Assembly (NCBI GenBank): GCA_045600965.1
Contig: JAZRYW010000060.1
Location: 1-32,408 of the forward strand
Reading direction: 5' to 3'
Origin: RGIG6374 sp045600965
GTDB taxonomy: Bacteria > Bacteroidota > Bacteroidia > Bacteroidales > UBA932
Length of the DNA stretch: 32,408 bases
The position numbers and the translations under genes were made by a program. The notes beneath the pieces are model-generated. The model did no database searches. It worked only from the letters and a program-made list of their open reading frames with translations, and was not told the DNA's origin. Of the stretch, positions 23,779-32,390 are shown piece after piece (within the stretch, counting starts at the first letter, position 1; each line of letters starts with the position of its first letter).

Positions 23779-24363
23779 CTATGCCTTTTTGAATAATTTG
23801 TTGAACAGGACGATAAGGTATGCCAGCACGATGAACGCGCCGGGTGCGAGGATGAAGGCGAGCGCTCCGTCACCCTGCCAGAGGTTGAATCCGAAAGCGG
23901 TGCCGCTTCCGAGAATCTCGCGGACAAGGCCGAGAACCGTAAGAGCGCAGGTGAAACCGAGACCTATTCCGAGACCGTCCAGAGCGGAATCTGTCACACC
24001 GTTCCTGTTGGCGAACGCCTCGGCTCTGCCAAGCACGATGCAGTTCACGACTATCAGAGGTATATAGAGGCCCAGCGTTGCATAGAGATCAGGAACGAAG
24101 GCCTGCATAAGGAACTGCAGGACGGTGACGAAAGCCGCTATTATGACAATATAGCAAGGTATCCTGACCTTGTCGGGAATAAGTCCGGCCACGGCCGAGA
24201 TTGCCATATTGGAAAGTATGAGGACAAACATTGTGGCAATACCCATACCCAGGCCGTTGATGGCGGAAGTGGTCGTACCCAGCGTGGGGCACATACCGAG
24301 CATAAGGACAAACGTGGGGTTTTCCTTTATCAGGCCTTTTGTAACTATACTGAATTTTCCCAT
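23779..24363 (-). CDS. rnfE: Rnf complex subunit E (integral membrane)
   Basis: 194 residues, six predicted helices. It has the half-motifs MLGMCPTLGTTTSAIN and VVNCIVLGRAEAFANRNG, symmetrical to those of RnfA, as expected for its pseudo-symmetric partner. Start 2 nt after rnfG, in the order B-C-D-G-E-A. Confidence 0.95.
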   Translation of the reverse strand: MGKFSIVTKGLIKENPTFVLMLGMCPTLGTTTSAINGLGMGIATMFVLILSNMAISAVAGLIPDKVRIPCYIVIIAAFVTVLQFLMQAFVPDLYATLGLYIPLIVVNCIVLGRAEAFANRNGVTDSALDGLGIGLGFTCALTVLGLVREILGSGTAFGFNLWQGDGALAFILAPGAFIVLAYLIVLFNKLFKKA

Positions 24364-24365
24364 AA

Positions 24366-24947
24366 CTATTCTATTACAGAGTCAGAAATTGCATCGAACG
24401 CCGCCCTGGCATTCGAAAGTGCGTCACAGACCGCACGTGAAGTGATGGTTGCGGCGGTGATTGCATCGACATCGCCACCGTCTTTCCTTACGGAGAGCCT
24501 CTTCACGGAAGGGTCGAATCCGGCGAACTGCGCTCGGAAACCTTCCGGATCGTCAATCTTGGCCCCCAGCCCCGGAGTCTCGGAATGGGAGATGACGGAA
24601 GTGCTGTTGATGACACCGGATGCATCGAAGCCTACCATCAGCTTGACTGCTCCGCCAAAGCCTTTGGATGATGACGTCTCGACGGCGTATCCCACCACTT
24701 CTCCGTTCATAGTGGCCGTGTAGTAGCGGTACTGTGTGCCGGACACCTCGACGGTCGAGGGGCTTTCGGAAGGATTGTTGTCAAAATCGGGCACCACCGC
24801 ACGGATGGCGTTATTTATCTTCGCAGCTTCGGCAGCCGCAATGGGCTCTTCGGTAATCACGTAGACTACGCCCAGGAGGGCCGAACATACCAGGCAGATG
24901 ACGCCCAGCACTATGACCATATTCTTGAAACTTGACTGCTTTGCCAT
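24366..24947 (-). CDS. rnfG: Rnf complex subunit G (FMN-binding, periplasm-facing)
   Basis: 193 residues. One N-terminal transmembrane helix (MVIVLGVICLVCSALLGVVY), then an FMN-binding domain with YAVETSSSKGFGGAVKLMVG and the distal motif GGDVDAITAATITSRAV. FMN is normally attached by a phosphoester to the last Thr of an SGAT/TGAT motif; here the motif reads TAAT, with Ala replacing Gly. The Thr is kept, so attachment is likely but not proven. It lies 2 nt after rnfD and 2 nt before rnfE. Confidence 0.93.
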   Translation of the reverse strand: MAKQSSFKNMVIVLGVICLVCSALLGVVYVITEEPIAAAEAAKINNAIRAVVPDFDNNPSESPSTVEVSGTQYRYYTATMNGEVVGYAVETSSSKGFGGAVKLMVGFDASGVINSTSVISHSETPGLGAKIDDPEGFRAQFAGFDPSVKRLSVRKDGGDVDAITAATITSRAVCDALSNARAAFDAISDSVIE

Positions 24948-24949
24948 TG

Positions 24950-25918
24950 CTATATCCTCCCGTAACGTTTTTGATGGAATGCCTTGTTGATGAGCGGGAC
25001 GAACGCGTTCATAATCAGTATCGCGAACGAAACGCCTTCAGGATATGCTCCGAAGAAACGGATCAGCATCGTGATGAGTCCTATTCCAAGTCCATATACT
25101 ATGCATCCCGTATTGCTCATGGGGGAGGTCACGTAATCGGTTGCCATAAAGATGGAGCCGAGAAGCACACCGCCGGTCAGCAGATTGAACAGGGGGTCAG
25201 TATAGGTTGAAGGGTCGCAGAGCCAGAATATGAGCGAGAACACTGCCACGGCAGCCCATATCGAAAGGGTGATATGGGGACGTATGACACGTCTGCAGAG
25301 CAGGAAGATGAAGCCCGCGAGCAGCGCAAGCGCCGAAATCTCACCCGCAGAGCCCCCGACGTTGAAGAAGAGTGTCTGCAGATAGTCCGTACCGGAAACG
25401 GCGTCCACCCCACCCTCGTTGAAACGGCCCAGGAGCGTCGCTCCGGAGAACGCGTCGATGTTGGAAGGGTTGATGAAACCTTTGGTGACAGTCCAGTCGG
25501 TCATATACGTGGGGAACGATATGAGCAGGAATACTCGCCCGGCAATCGCGGGGTTGAAGACGTTCTGTCCCAGCCCGCCGAAGGTCATCTTCACCACGCC
25601 TATGGCCATCACCGCACCGATTACGACCACCCACCAGGGAGTTGAAGGGGGAAGGTTGAGCGCCAGCAGCAGACCGGTAAGCGCTGCGGAGCAGTCGCAG
25701 ACCGTCGATGGCCTGTGAAGCAGGAATTTGGTTATCACCCACTCCAGAAGCACGCAGGAGGCGATGCTCACTGCGAGTATCAGAAGTTCGGAAAGCCCGT
25801 AGAAAAGGATGGATACCACGGTCGCGGGCAGAAGGGCCAATATCACGTCACACATAAGGGCGTGAGTGCTTGCCTTCGAGTGTATATGGGGGCTTGGAGA
25901 TACCAGTATGTTGTTCAT
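24950..25918 (-). CDS. rnfD: Rnf complex subunit D (membrane, flavinylated)
   Basis: 322 residues with multiple membrane helices; begins MNNILVSPSPHIHSKAST, a typical RnfD/NqrB start. The flavin-attachment motif SGAT is intact in NIDAFSGATLLGRFNEGG, and the conserved FGGLGQNVFNPAIAGRVFLL segment is present. It forms the ion-conducting core with RnfA, E and G. The gap to rnfC is 4 nt. Confidence 0.95.
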   Translation of the reverse strand: MNNILVSPSPHIHSKASTHALMCDVILALLPATVVSILFYGLSELLILAVSIASCVLLEWVITKFLLHRPSTVCDCSAALTGLLLALNLPPSTPWWVVVIGAVMAIGVVKMTFGGLGQNVFNPAIAGRVFLLISFPTYMTDWTVTKGFINPSNIDAFSGATLLGRFNEGGVDAVSGTDYLQTLFFNVGGSAGEISALALLAGFIFLLCRRVIRPHITLSIWAAVAVFSLIFWLCDPSTYTDPLFNLLTGGVLLGSIFMATDYVTSPMSNTGCIVYGLGIGLITMLIRFFGAYPEGVSFAILIMNAFVPLINKAFHQKRYGRI

Positions 25919-25922
25919 ATCT

Positions 25923-27287
25923 TTACTGTTTAGGTCGTGATTTGATTATTTTCATCACTTCGCCCTTCGCGGGACGGATAAGGTCCAGCAGAGGAAGTCC
26001 GGCAGGGCAGCTGTACAGGCAGCATCCGCATTCGATGCAGTCGTGCACTCCGGCCTGTTCGAGTTCGTCGTAGCGGTCTCCGGCTTCAGCCAGCCTGTAG
26101 AGCTGGAAAGGCTCGAGCCCCATCGGGCAGGCCTGCGCGCACCTTCCGCAACGTATGCAGGCGGACATTTCACGGCGTTTGGTCTGCTTTTCGGTCAGAT
26201 AGAGGATGGATGACGAGCCTTTGACTGTGGCGGCGTCGAGGTTGGCGATGGCCTTGCCCATCATAGGACCGCCGCTGACAAGTTTTGCGGCCTCCTGCGG
26301 TATCCCGCCGGCATATTCGGCGATATATGAAAGAGGTATGCCTATCCTGTAGAGGTAGTTGTGCTGGCGTTCCGCATCCAGACAGTCGCCGGTAACTGTC
26401 AGCACGTTGGATATCAAAGGTTTATGCTTCTGGACAGCCTCATATACGGCAAGTGCGGTGGCAACGTTCTGCACCACGGCGCCCACATCGATGGGGAGGC
26501 CCATCGACTTCACTTCCCTGCCCATAACGGCATTGATGAGCTGCTTTTCACCGCCCTGAGGATATTTCTTCTTCAGGGGAAGCACCTCTATGCCGTCGTA
26601 TCCGGCGCAGGAAGCCTTGAGTTCCGCCAGGGCAGACTTGACTGAGGTGATAGCCTGAGGTTTGTTGTCCTCTATGCCCACCACGCAGCGGCATCCGCCG
26701 AGGACCTGCTTCATTATGGCGGCGCCTATGACTATCTCCTTCGGGCGTTCCAGCATTATGCGGTAGTCGCTTGTAAGGTATGGCTCACACTCCGCGCCGT
26801 TGATTATCAGGCATTCCGCCTTCTTCCCGGGAGGCGGGGCAAGTTTCACGTGAGTGGGGAAGGTGGCTCCTCCGAGGCCGACCACTCCACAGGTCTTTAT
26901 TGCTTCGAGGATGGCTGCGTTGTCGGAAGGGATGTCAGTAACCAGAGTGTCGGTGGTGTCTATTCCATCAGCCCACCGGTCACCTGAAACTTCTATCTCG
27001 ATATGTGTCATCATATTGCCGGCGAGGTCCTTGCGTGGTGCAATGGCCTTCACGGTGCCACAGACGGGCGAATGTACGAAAGCTGAAATGAAACCGGCCG
27101 GTTCGGCTATCACCTGGCCTGTCTTCACGGCATCGCCGACGGCTACAACCGGCTTTGCGGGCGCACCGAGATGCTGGGCCATTGAAACGTATACGGTCTG
27201 AGGCAGGGGCAGGGTCTCGATTGCGCAGTCGCGCGAGATCTTGCTGTCATTGGGGTGGACACCGCCTATCGAAAAAGTCTTCTTCAT
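25923..27287 (-). CDS. rnfC: Rnf complex subunit C (NADH/FMN and 4Fe-4S)
   Basis: 454 residues. An N-terminal barrel-sandwich region is followed by the NADH/FMN-binding segment VGLGGATFPTHVKLAPP and GAECEPYLTSDYRIM, an SLBB-like region, and two 4Fe-4S motifs near the C-terminus, CIRCGRCAQACPMGL and CIECGCCLYSCPAGL. It is shorter than some proteobacterial RnfC proteins because it lacks their long Ala/Lys-rich tail. It sits in the cytoplasm and exchanges electrons with NAD(H). Confidence 0.96.
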   Translation of the reverse strand: MKKTFSIGGVHPNDSKISRDCAIETLPLPQTVYVSMAQHLGAPAKPVVAVGDAVKTGQVIAEPAGFISAFVHSPVCGTVKAIAPRKDLAGNMMTHIEIEVSGDRWADGIDTTDTLVTDIPSDNAAILEAIKTCGVVGLGGATFPTHVKLAPPPGKKAECLIINGAECEPYLTSDYRIMLERPKEIVIGAAIMKQVLGGCRCVVGIEDNKPQAITSVKSALAELKASCAGYDGIEVLPLKKKYPQGGEKQLINAVMGREVKSMGLPIDVGAVVQNVATALAVYEAVQKHKPLISNVLTVTGDCLDAERQHNYLYRIGIPLSYIAEYAGGIPQEAAKLVSGGPMMGKAIANLDAATVKGSSSILYLTEKQTKRREMSACIRCGRCAQACPMGLEPFQLYRLAEAGDRYDELEQAGVHDCIECGCCLYSCPAGLPLLDLIRPAKGEVMKIIKSRPKQ

Positions 27288-27288
27288 A

Positions 27289-28158
27289 TTATGCCTCCTT
27301 CTTTTCTTCTGTATTCACCTCTGCGCCGGCGGCAGGCCTGACAGGGAAGTTCACGGCGTGGATTGCTCCGGTAGGACATTCGTCCACACATTTCCTGCAA
27401 AGCTTGCAGAGGTTGAAATCAACGTAAGCCAGATTGTTCTCGACGGTGATGGCGCCGAACGGACAAACCTTGGCGCATTTTCCGCAACCGATACAGGCGG
27501 CCTTGCAGGCCTTGCGCGCCACGGCTCCCTTTTCGACATTGCGGCACATAACGCATACGCGACGGTTCTTCGGGCCGGCGAAACGCAGCTCGATAAGGCT
27601 CTTGGGGCAGGCCTTGGCGCAGGAGCCGCAGCCCGTGCATTTCGACTCATCCACTTCGGGAAGGCCGGTTGCCGGATTGATGGATATCGCACCGAAACTG
27701 CAGGCGGCAACGCAGTCGCCGTATCCGGCGCAGCCCCACTTGCAGCCGGTTTCACCCGAATAAAGCCCGGAAACAACCTTGCAGGACTTGTATCCGTCAT
27801 ACACAGATGTCCTGGGGCGGTTCTCGATACTGCCGCTGCAACGCACAACAGCCACTTTCTTCTGCTGCTGCGTCACTTCACGGCCAAGGGCGACGGCCAC
27901 CTTCGACATCACTTCGTTGCCTCCCACGGGGCAGAAATGCCCTTCGAGCGAACTGTCCTTGACAGCGGCATCAGCAAATGCGTGGCATCCTGCATAACCG
28001 CAGCCGCCGCAGTTCGCGCCGGGAAGAAGCTTCTCCACGACATCGATGCGGGGGTCCTCCTCCACTTTGAACTTCTGTGAAACGAAATAGAGCACCACCG
28101 CCAGGACAAGACCGATGACGGTCAGGCAGACAATGGTGTAGATTACAATGTTGCTCAT
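27289..28158 (-). CDS. rnfB: Rnf complex subunit B (ferredoxin-like, multi Fe-S)
   Basis: 289 residues. An N-terminal transmembrane anchor (IVIYTIVCLTVIGLVLAVVL) is followed by the Fe-S cluster motif ANCGGCGYAGCHAFAD with Cys76. Ferredoxin-type motifs follow: GCKWGCAGYGDCVAACSF, CTGCGSCAKACP, CIGCGKCAKVCP and CKLCRKCVDECP. It accepts or donates electrons to soluble ferredoxin. It is the first rnf gene, 3 nt after rseC and 1 nt before rnfC. Confidence 0.96.
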   Translation of the reverse strand: MSNIVIYTIVCLTVIGLVLAVVLYFVSQKFKVEEDPRIDVVEKLLPGANCGGCGYAGCHAFADAAVKDSSLEGHFCPVGGNEVMSKVAVALGREVTQQQKKVAVVRCSGSIENRPRTSVYDGYKSCKVVSGLYSGETGCKWGCAGYGDCVAACSFGAISINPATGLPEVDESKCTGCGSCAKACPKSLIELRFAGPKNRRVCVMCRNVEKGAVARKACKAACIGCGKCAKVCPFGAITVENNLAYVDFNLCKLCRKCVDECPTGAIHAVNFPVRPAAGAEVNTEEKKEA

Positions 28159-28161
28159 ATG

Positions 28162-28575
28162 CTACAGTTTTATCCTGAAAACAAATTCACCCTCAAGGCG
28201 ATGTCTCATCAGGTAGATGACCGAAAAGTAAACGGCGGCGGCAGCAACTGACACCAGCGCCGAAAGCGGTTCGCTCACCCCGAGGAAAAGCAAAGATAGC
28301 AATAATATCAATAGGATTGCCAACGGGACCGCATAAGAAATGACCACAGCCTTCACTGCGAGGCGTTTTTCCATCAGGACAGTCACTTTCGAGCCGACAG
28401 ACGGGGCCTCTCCGTAAAAGCGGGCCTCAACGGTCTTCACCTTCAGGTCGGCGGCAGTGCAGGCCGATCTTGCGTGACAGGCCGAGCAGGCGGAACGGTT
28501 CAATATCTCGACGGTTGCATATCCGTCCCCGACAGCCTTCACCACACCCTCGTGTGAAACACTGCCGCCGTCCAT
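28162..28575 (-). CDS. RseC/MucC family protein
   Basis: 137 residues. The N-terminal cytoplasmic part has the Cys motif ACSACHARSACTAADLKVKT. Two membrane helices follow (about 78-99 and 100-120: AVPLAILLILLLSLLFLGVS). RseC-family proteins often accompany rnf operons and are tied to reducing the SoxR-type Fe-S sensor and to envelope-stress control in Proteobacteria. The role in Bacteroidota is inference. Its ATG shares one base with the stop of the DUF3108-type gene. Confidence 0.88.
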   Translation of the reverse strand: MDGGSVSHEGVVKAVGDGYATVEILNRSACSACHARSACTAADLKVKTVEARFYGEAPSVGSKVTVLMEKRLAVKAVVISYAVPLAILLILLLSLLFLGVSEPLSALVSVAAAAVYFSVIYLMRHRLEGEFVFRIKL

Positions 28576-29423
28576 CAGTCGGAGATTTTGGAAGTGAGCG
28601 CGGCAGAGCCCTCTATGGACTGGAGACGTCCGTTTATGGAACCTACGCGTATGGGAAACGTGAAGAACATCGGTGCGGAGGCATCGTCGTCAGAAAACCA
28701 TACTATCACGTCGTCGTCACCCTTGAACACGTCGGTATTGATGGAGATGTCGTTCGTGCCGGAATCATCCACCGTGTCGGCGCGCTTGGTTATCGACACG
28801 CCTATCCTGTTGCAGCGGAAAGTGCCCAGGCCCTTGATTTTCTTCTCTTCGGTGCCCCTGTAACGTATACGCAGGTCATAAAGGGTCCTGTCGGAACAGG
28901 CTGTGCGGTAAATAGTGTTATTCTTCACATATCCGATGTCAAGAGATCGCATATAGTAGATTACGTTCACGACATCGCTTACCTCCGTTCCAAAGGCCAT
29001 AGTCGTGTCGAGAGGGGGACGGGATGACTTCCTCATCGACAGGTCGCAGGTGCCGTCACCCTTCCAGGTGTGCGTGCAGTCGGCGGTGTACTTGCCCTCA
29101 CTGACCTTCTTATGAAACTTGGCCGGGTTCATACGGCTGTCGAACCACGCCTCGTACACGTCCCTTACGCGGAAGAAATTGTCATAGAAGGGATATGTGC
29201 AGGCGCTTACCGAAATATGATAGTTCCTGTCATTGTCCGTACCGTTGCAGGACGTTGTTGCGACCACCTCTCCGATATCGGCGCTGAATCCGCACCTGTA
29301 GTGCAGCACCAGTGTCATCTTCTCTCCGTCAGAGAAAGGTATGGAGGATATGGTCTGTGCATCTGACAGCAGAGGCAACAGCATCACTGCTGTGGTGGCA
29401 ATGGTCGTGAGGAGATTCTTCAT
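28575..29423 (-). CDS. DUF3108-type periplasmic protein
   Basis: 282 residues. The signal peptide MKNLLTTIATTAVMLLPLLS ends near DAQ. The mature protein is beta-rich: FSDGEKMTLVLHYRCGFSAD, FRVRDVYEAWFDSRMNPAKF, and ADCTHTWKGDGTCDLSMRK resemble the DUF3108 fold, an open beta-barrel-like domain of unknown role in the envelope. It lies 15 nt downstream of dnaB and overlaps rseC by one base. Confidence 0.78.
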   Translation of the reverse strand: MKNLLTTIATTAVMLLPLLSDAQTISSIPFSDGEKMTLVLHYRCGFSADIGEVVATTSCNGTDNDRNYHISVSACTYPFYDNFFRVRDVYEAWFDSRMNPAKFHKKVSEGKYTADCTHTWKGDGTCDLSMRKSSRPPLDTTMAFGTEVSDVVNVIYYMRSLDIGYVKNNTIYRTACSDRTLYDLRIRYRGTEEKKIKGLGTFRCNRIGVSITKRADTVDDSGTNDISINTDVFKGDDDVIVWFSDDDASAPMFFTFPIRVGSINGRLQSIEGSAALTSKISD

Positions 29424-29438
29424 AAGGTGATATTTTGC

Positions 29439-30962
29439 CTATACGGGGTCAAAACCCGTGCCGTCAGGAAAATCGTAGCCGGCGCCACCCGGGAAATCCC
29501 CGAAATTGCCGCGCGATTCGAAACTCCGGTACTGCAAGTCATCACCTTCAGGCCGGTTGTCCGACGTGACATCAAGATATTCCCTGTCGACAAACTTGAT
29601 CTCCTGTGAAAGGAAGGTCATCTTCACGTCACCCACCTTGCCGTTACGATGCTTTGCGATGATGATGTCCGCGTCTCCGGAGGAAGACTTGTCAAGACCG
29701 TAATATTCGGGGCGGTTTATGAAAATAACGATATCGGCATCCTGCTCGATGGCGCCTGATTCGCGGAGATCCGACAGCATCGGACGGCGGTCACCTCCAC
29801 GGGTCTCAACCTGACGGGACAGCTGCGACAGCGCTATTATCGGAACATTGAGTTCCTTGGCGATGGATTTCAGGGAACGCGATATGTGTGCGACTTCCTG
29901 CTCACGGAGGCCCTTGAGCTCCGGAGGCCCGGTCATCAGCTGCAGGTAGTCGATGATTATGGCCTTTATATGGGAATTGGCCACCAGGCGGCGGGCCTTG
30001 GACCTGAATTCGAATATCGAAAGGGACGGCGTGTCATCTACCCAGAGGGGCGCGCTCGACAGGGCGCCTATCGAATCGTTCAGACGCTCCCACTCGGCGT
30101 CGTCAAGCTTGCTTCCGCCGCGTATCTTCTCGGCTGAAAGGCCCGTTTCGCTGACGAGGATACGTTTCGCCAGCTGCAGGGCGGACATTTCCAATGAGAA
30201 GAACGCCACCGGGACATTATGGTCGACGGCCATATTGCGGGCCATATTCAGGACGAACGCCGTCTTTCCCATAGAAGGGCGGGCGGCTATTATGACAAGG
30301 TCTGAAGGCTGCCATCCGAGAGTCATGCTGTCAAGGCCCGAATAGCCGGAAGGGACACCGCTGAGCCCATCGGTTCTGGCCTGGGCCTTCTCTATGTCAT
30401 CGAGAGCGTTGCCGATTATCTCCCTGATGGAGTATGTCTCGCTCTTCATATTCTTCTCAGCGAGAGTGAAAATCTTCTGCTGAGTGTTCTGAAGCAGGTC
30501 GTCAACCGGCAGGTCGTCGTCGAATGCGCTGCGCTGCACCCCGTACGATATCTCTATGAGCGAACGCTGTATATATTTCTGGAGCAGGACCTTGCAGTGA
30601 TACTCCACGTGAGTGGCGGCGCCTATCTTCAGCGAAAGCTGGGTGAGGTAGTGGGGACCGCCCACAATGTCGATGTCTCCTGACTTGGTCAGCTCGTCCG
30701 TGACCGTGAATATGTCAACGGGGTCGTGACGGGAAGCAAGGTCAACGATGGCCCTGTATATCTTCTGATGCGCTTCCTTGTAGAAGCAGTCTGAGGAAAG
30801 CAGGTCGACCACGTCGGATATTACATCCGGCTCGATGAGCAGAGCGCCCAGCACAGCCTCCTCGATATCGATGGCCTGAGGCGGCTTGCGCCCCATTTCC
30901 ACACCGATATTGTCGAGGTTGACAGGTTTCCTGCTCCCCGCTGCGGCCTGTTTCTTTGCCAT
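29439..30962 (-). CDS. dnaB: replicative DNA helicase
   Basis: 507 residues, typical for DnaB. The N-terminal helical domain (about 28-130) includes IDIEEAVLGALLIEPDVISD. The RecA-like C-terminal domain has Walker A IIAARPSMGKTAFVLNMARN (about 224-243), motif H2 region KAIIIDYLQLMTG, and IIALSQLSRQVETRGGDRR. It unwinds DNA ahead of the replication fork as a hexamer. The C-terminal 40 residues are a Gly/Asp-rich tail (FPGGAGYDFPDGTGFDPV) without conserved motifs. It starts 8 nt after the zinc-ribbon gene. Confidence 0.97.
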   Translation of the reverse strand: MAKKQAAAGSRKPVNLDNIGVEMGRKPPQAIDIEEAVLGALLIEPDVISDVVDLLSSDCFYKEAHQKIYRAIVDLASRHDPVDIFTVTDELTKSGDIDIVGGPHYLTQLSLKIGAATHVEYHCKVLLQKYIQRSLIEISYGVQRSAFDDDLPVDDLLQNTQQKIFTLAEKNMKSETYSIREIIGNALDDIEKAQARTDGLSGVPSGYSGLDSMTLGWQPSDLVIIAARPSMGKTAFVLNMARNMAVDHNVPVAFFSLEMSALQLAKRILVSETGLSAEKIRGGSKLDDAEWERLNDSIGALSSAPLWVDDTPSLSIFEFRSKARRLVANSHIKAIIIDYLQLMTGPPELKGLREQEVAHISRSLKSIAKELNVPIIALSQLSRQVETRGGDRRPMLSDLRESGAIEQDADIVIFINRPEYYGLDKSSSGDADIIIAKHRNGKVGDVKMTFLSQEIKFVDREYLDVTSDNRPEGDDLQYRSFESRGNFGDFPGGAGYDFPDGTGFDPV

Positions 30963-30970
30963 AGGTCAGA

Positions 30971-31792
30971 TTATTCTTCGTCCTGAGCGAACTTGGAGCT
31001 GACCAGAATGCGTCCGCAGTACTCGCAGACGATGATCTTCTTGCTCAAGTTGATGTCAAGCTGGCGCTGAGGGGGTATCTTGTTGTAGCAGCCGCCGCAG
31101 GCGTCGCGCTCCACGGTCACTACAGCCAGGTGGTTGTGGGCGGCAGCGCGCACACGGTCATATGCGGAGAGGATTCTGGGGTCGAGCCTTGAAGCCAGTT
31201 CCTCGTGACGGGCATTGAGAACTTCCTCCTCCTTTGATGTTTCCTCAATAATCACGGAGAGTTCCTCCTTCTTGGCGACCAGTTCGTTGCCAAGAGTTTC
31301 GAGTTCTGTCCTGGATGCAGCCAGAGCGGCCGTCTTCTCTTCCAGAAGAGCCTGATTGAGGCCTATTTTCCTGGTCATACTGGTCACGGTCAACTGCTGG
31401 AACTCTATCTCCTTGCTGAGTGAATCGAATTCGCGGTTGTTCTTGACCTTCTCCTGCTGCTGCTGGTATTTTTCGATGGCCAGGTTGCTTTCCTCTATCT
31501 GTGCCCTGCATCCGGCAATCGCACTTTCAGCCGTGGCAATGTCCCCGGTCAGATTAGCGATGCGGGTCTTCAACCCCTCGATACTGTCTTCAATATCCTT
31601 GACTTCATAGGGAAGTTCACCCCTGAGGAGGCGGATCTTTTCAATCTTCGTGTCAGTCTGCTGTATCTGGTAGAGGACGCGAAGTTTTTCTTCCATAGGC
31701 ACGTCACCTTCAGTCATTGACTTCGATACGGAGACAAAGGTCTCGCGCTGGTCAACGGGTGCTGCCGCTGCTGTTTTCTTTTTTGTAGCCAT
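30971..31792 (-). CDS. coiled-coil C4-type zinc-ribbon protein
   Basis: 273 residues from the ATG at 31792 (MATKKKTAAAAPVDQRETFV); the longer frame to 31861 runs past the promoter box. A long coiled coil (about 35-195: LRVLYQIQQTDTKIEKIRLL, then repeated Glu/Lys/Leu heptads) is followed by a zinc ribbon with ACGGCYNKIPPQ and VCEYCGRIL, four Cys ligands. Such proteins occur broadly in bacteria and some have been linked to nucleic acid or translation functions. The role here is unproven. It is the first gene of the run into dnaB. Confidence 0.85.
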   Translation of the reverse strand: MATKKKTAAAAPVDQRETFVSVSKSMTEGDVPMEEKLRVLYQIQQTDTKIEKIRLLRGELPYEVKDIEDSIEGLKTRIANLTGDIATAESAIAGCRAQIEESNLAIEKYQQQQEKVKNNREFDSLSKEIEFQQLTVTSMTRKIGLNQALLEEKTAALAASRTELETLGNELVAKKEELSVIIEETSKEEEVLNARHEELASRLDPRILSAYDRVRAAAHNHLAVVTVERDACGGCYNKIPPQRQLDINLSKKIIVCEYCGRILVSSKFAQDEE

Positions 31793-31848
31793 ATTCTGCT
31801 TACCGGTAAAATATTGGATTGTTATAACTTGCTTGGGTATATGGGTTG

Positions 31849-31856
31849 CAAATGTA
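31849..31856 (-). promoter_or_regulatory. -7 box of zinc-ribbon/dnaB/rnf gene block
   Basis: TACATTTG on the minus strand fits TAnnTTTG and lies 56 nt upstream of the ATG at 31792. It may drive the long co-directional run through dnaB and rnf; no other strong box was noticed in the narrow gaps below. Confidence 0.55.
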
Positions 31857-31923
31857 GGCAAATTTTCCGTAATTGCTGCGACAATCTTTTCAACAATGTC
31901 AACTTGCCTGCCTCAAACAGTGA

Positions 31924-32262
31924 TTACAGGGATTCGTATACCTGGAGCAGCCTTGTGCGTATGTCATTGAGCCGGGAAACGACTTCGAAGGTGCGGTCCA
32001 CGCCGTCCTGATTGTCGCTGAAGCGCTTTGCCACCCCGTCCAGAGTCATTCCGCGCTCCTTGACGAGATAGTGGATAATCTTGAGGTTCTTCACGTCCTT
32101 TGCCGTGAAGAGACGGTTTCCCTTGGCGTTTCGGGCGGGTTTGACTATCTGAGGGAACTTGTCGGCCCAGAATCTCACGAGGGAAATGTTCTCGCCGAGC
32201 ATTTCGGCCACCTCCCTGATGGTGTAGTAAATCTTTTCAGGTACGAACTCCTTGTAAGGCAT
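31924..32262 (-). CDS. MerR-family transcriptional regulator
   Basis: 112 residues. The N-terminal winged HTH is clear: YYTIREVAEMLGENISLVRF, then KPARNAKGNRLFTAKDVKN and LVKERGMTLDGVAKRF. A short C-terminal helix (VVSRLNDIRTRLLQVYESL) would dimerise it; there is no effector-binding domain. This short MerR form recurs in Bacteroidota, often near core genes; its regulon is unknown. The full 60-bp palindromic repeat ends 8 nt upstream of its start codon, so it probably contains or borders the promoter. Confidence 0.9.
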   Translation of the reverse strand: MPYKEFVPEKIYYTIREVAEMLGENISLVRFWADKFPQIVKPARNAKGNRLFTAKDVKNLKIIHYLVKERGMTLDGVAKRFSDNQDGVDRTFEVVSRLNDIRTRLLQVYESL

Positions 32263-32270
32263 AGTATACT

Positions 32271-32330
32271 CAAGTTTCGCAAGTATTTATATCGTTGATA
32301 ATCAAAGTGAAGTGAGAACTTGCGAAACTT
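32271..32330 (-). repeat. 60-bp dispersed palindromic repeat, copy B
   Basis: Arms AAGTTTCGCAAGT (32272-32284) and ACTTGCGAAACTT (32318-32330) flank a 33-nt interior. Read on the minus strand it matches 2384-2443 at 57 of 60 positions, with the same interior TCACTTCACTTTGATTATCA. It is 8 nt upstream of the merR start and has the same orientation relative to that gene as copy A has to its own downstream gene. Confidence 0.85.
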
Positions 32331-32372
32331 TTCCCCACCGCACTTTCTTATTTTTTGTCCCCATCCCTGAAT

Positions 32373-32390
32373 CCCTTCCCCGGGGAAGGG
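32373..32390. other. 18-bp perfect palindrome at right edge
   Basis: CCCTTCCCCGGGGAAGGG reads the same on both strands and is followed by ACTTTTCC. It could be a terminator for a gene outside the window or an operator. The neighbouring gene is not visible. Confidence 0.45.
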
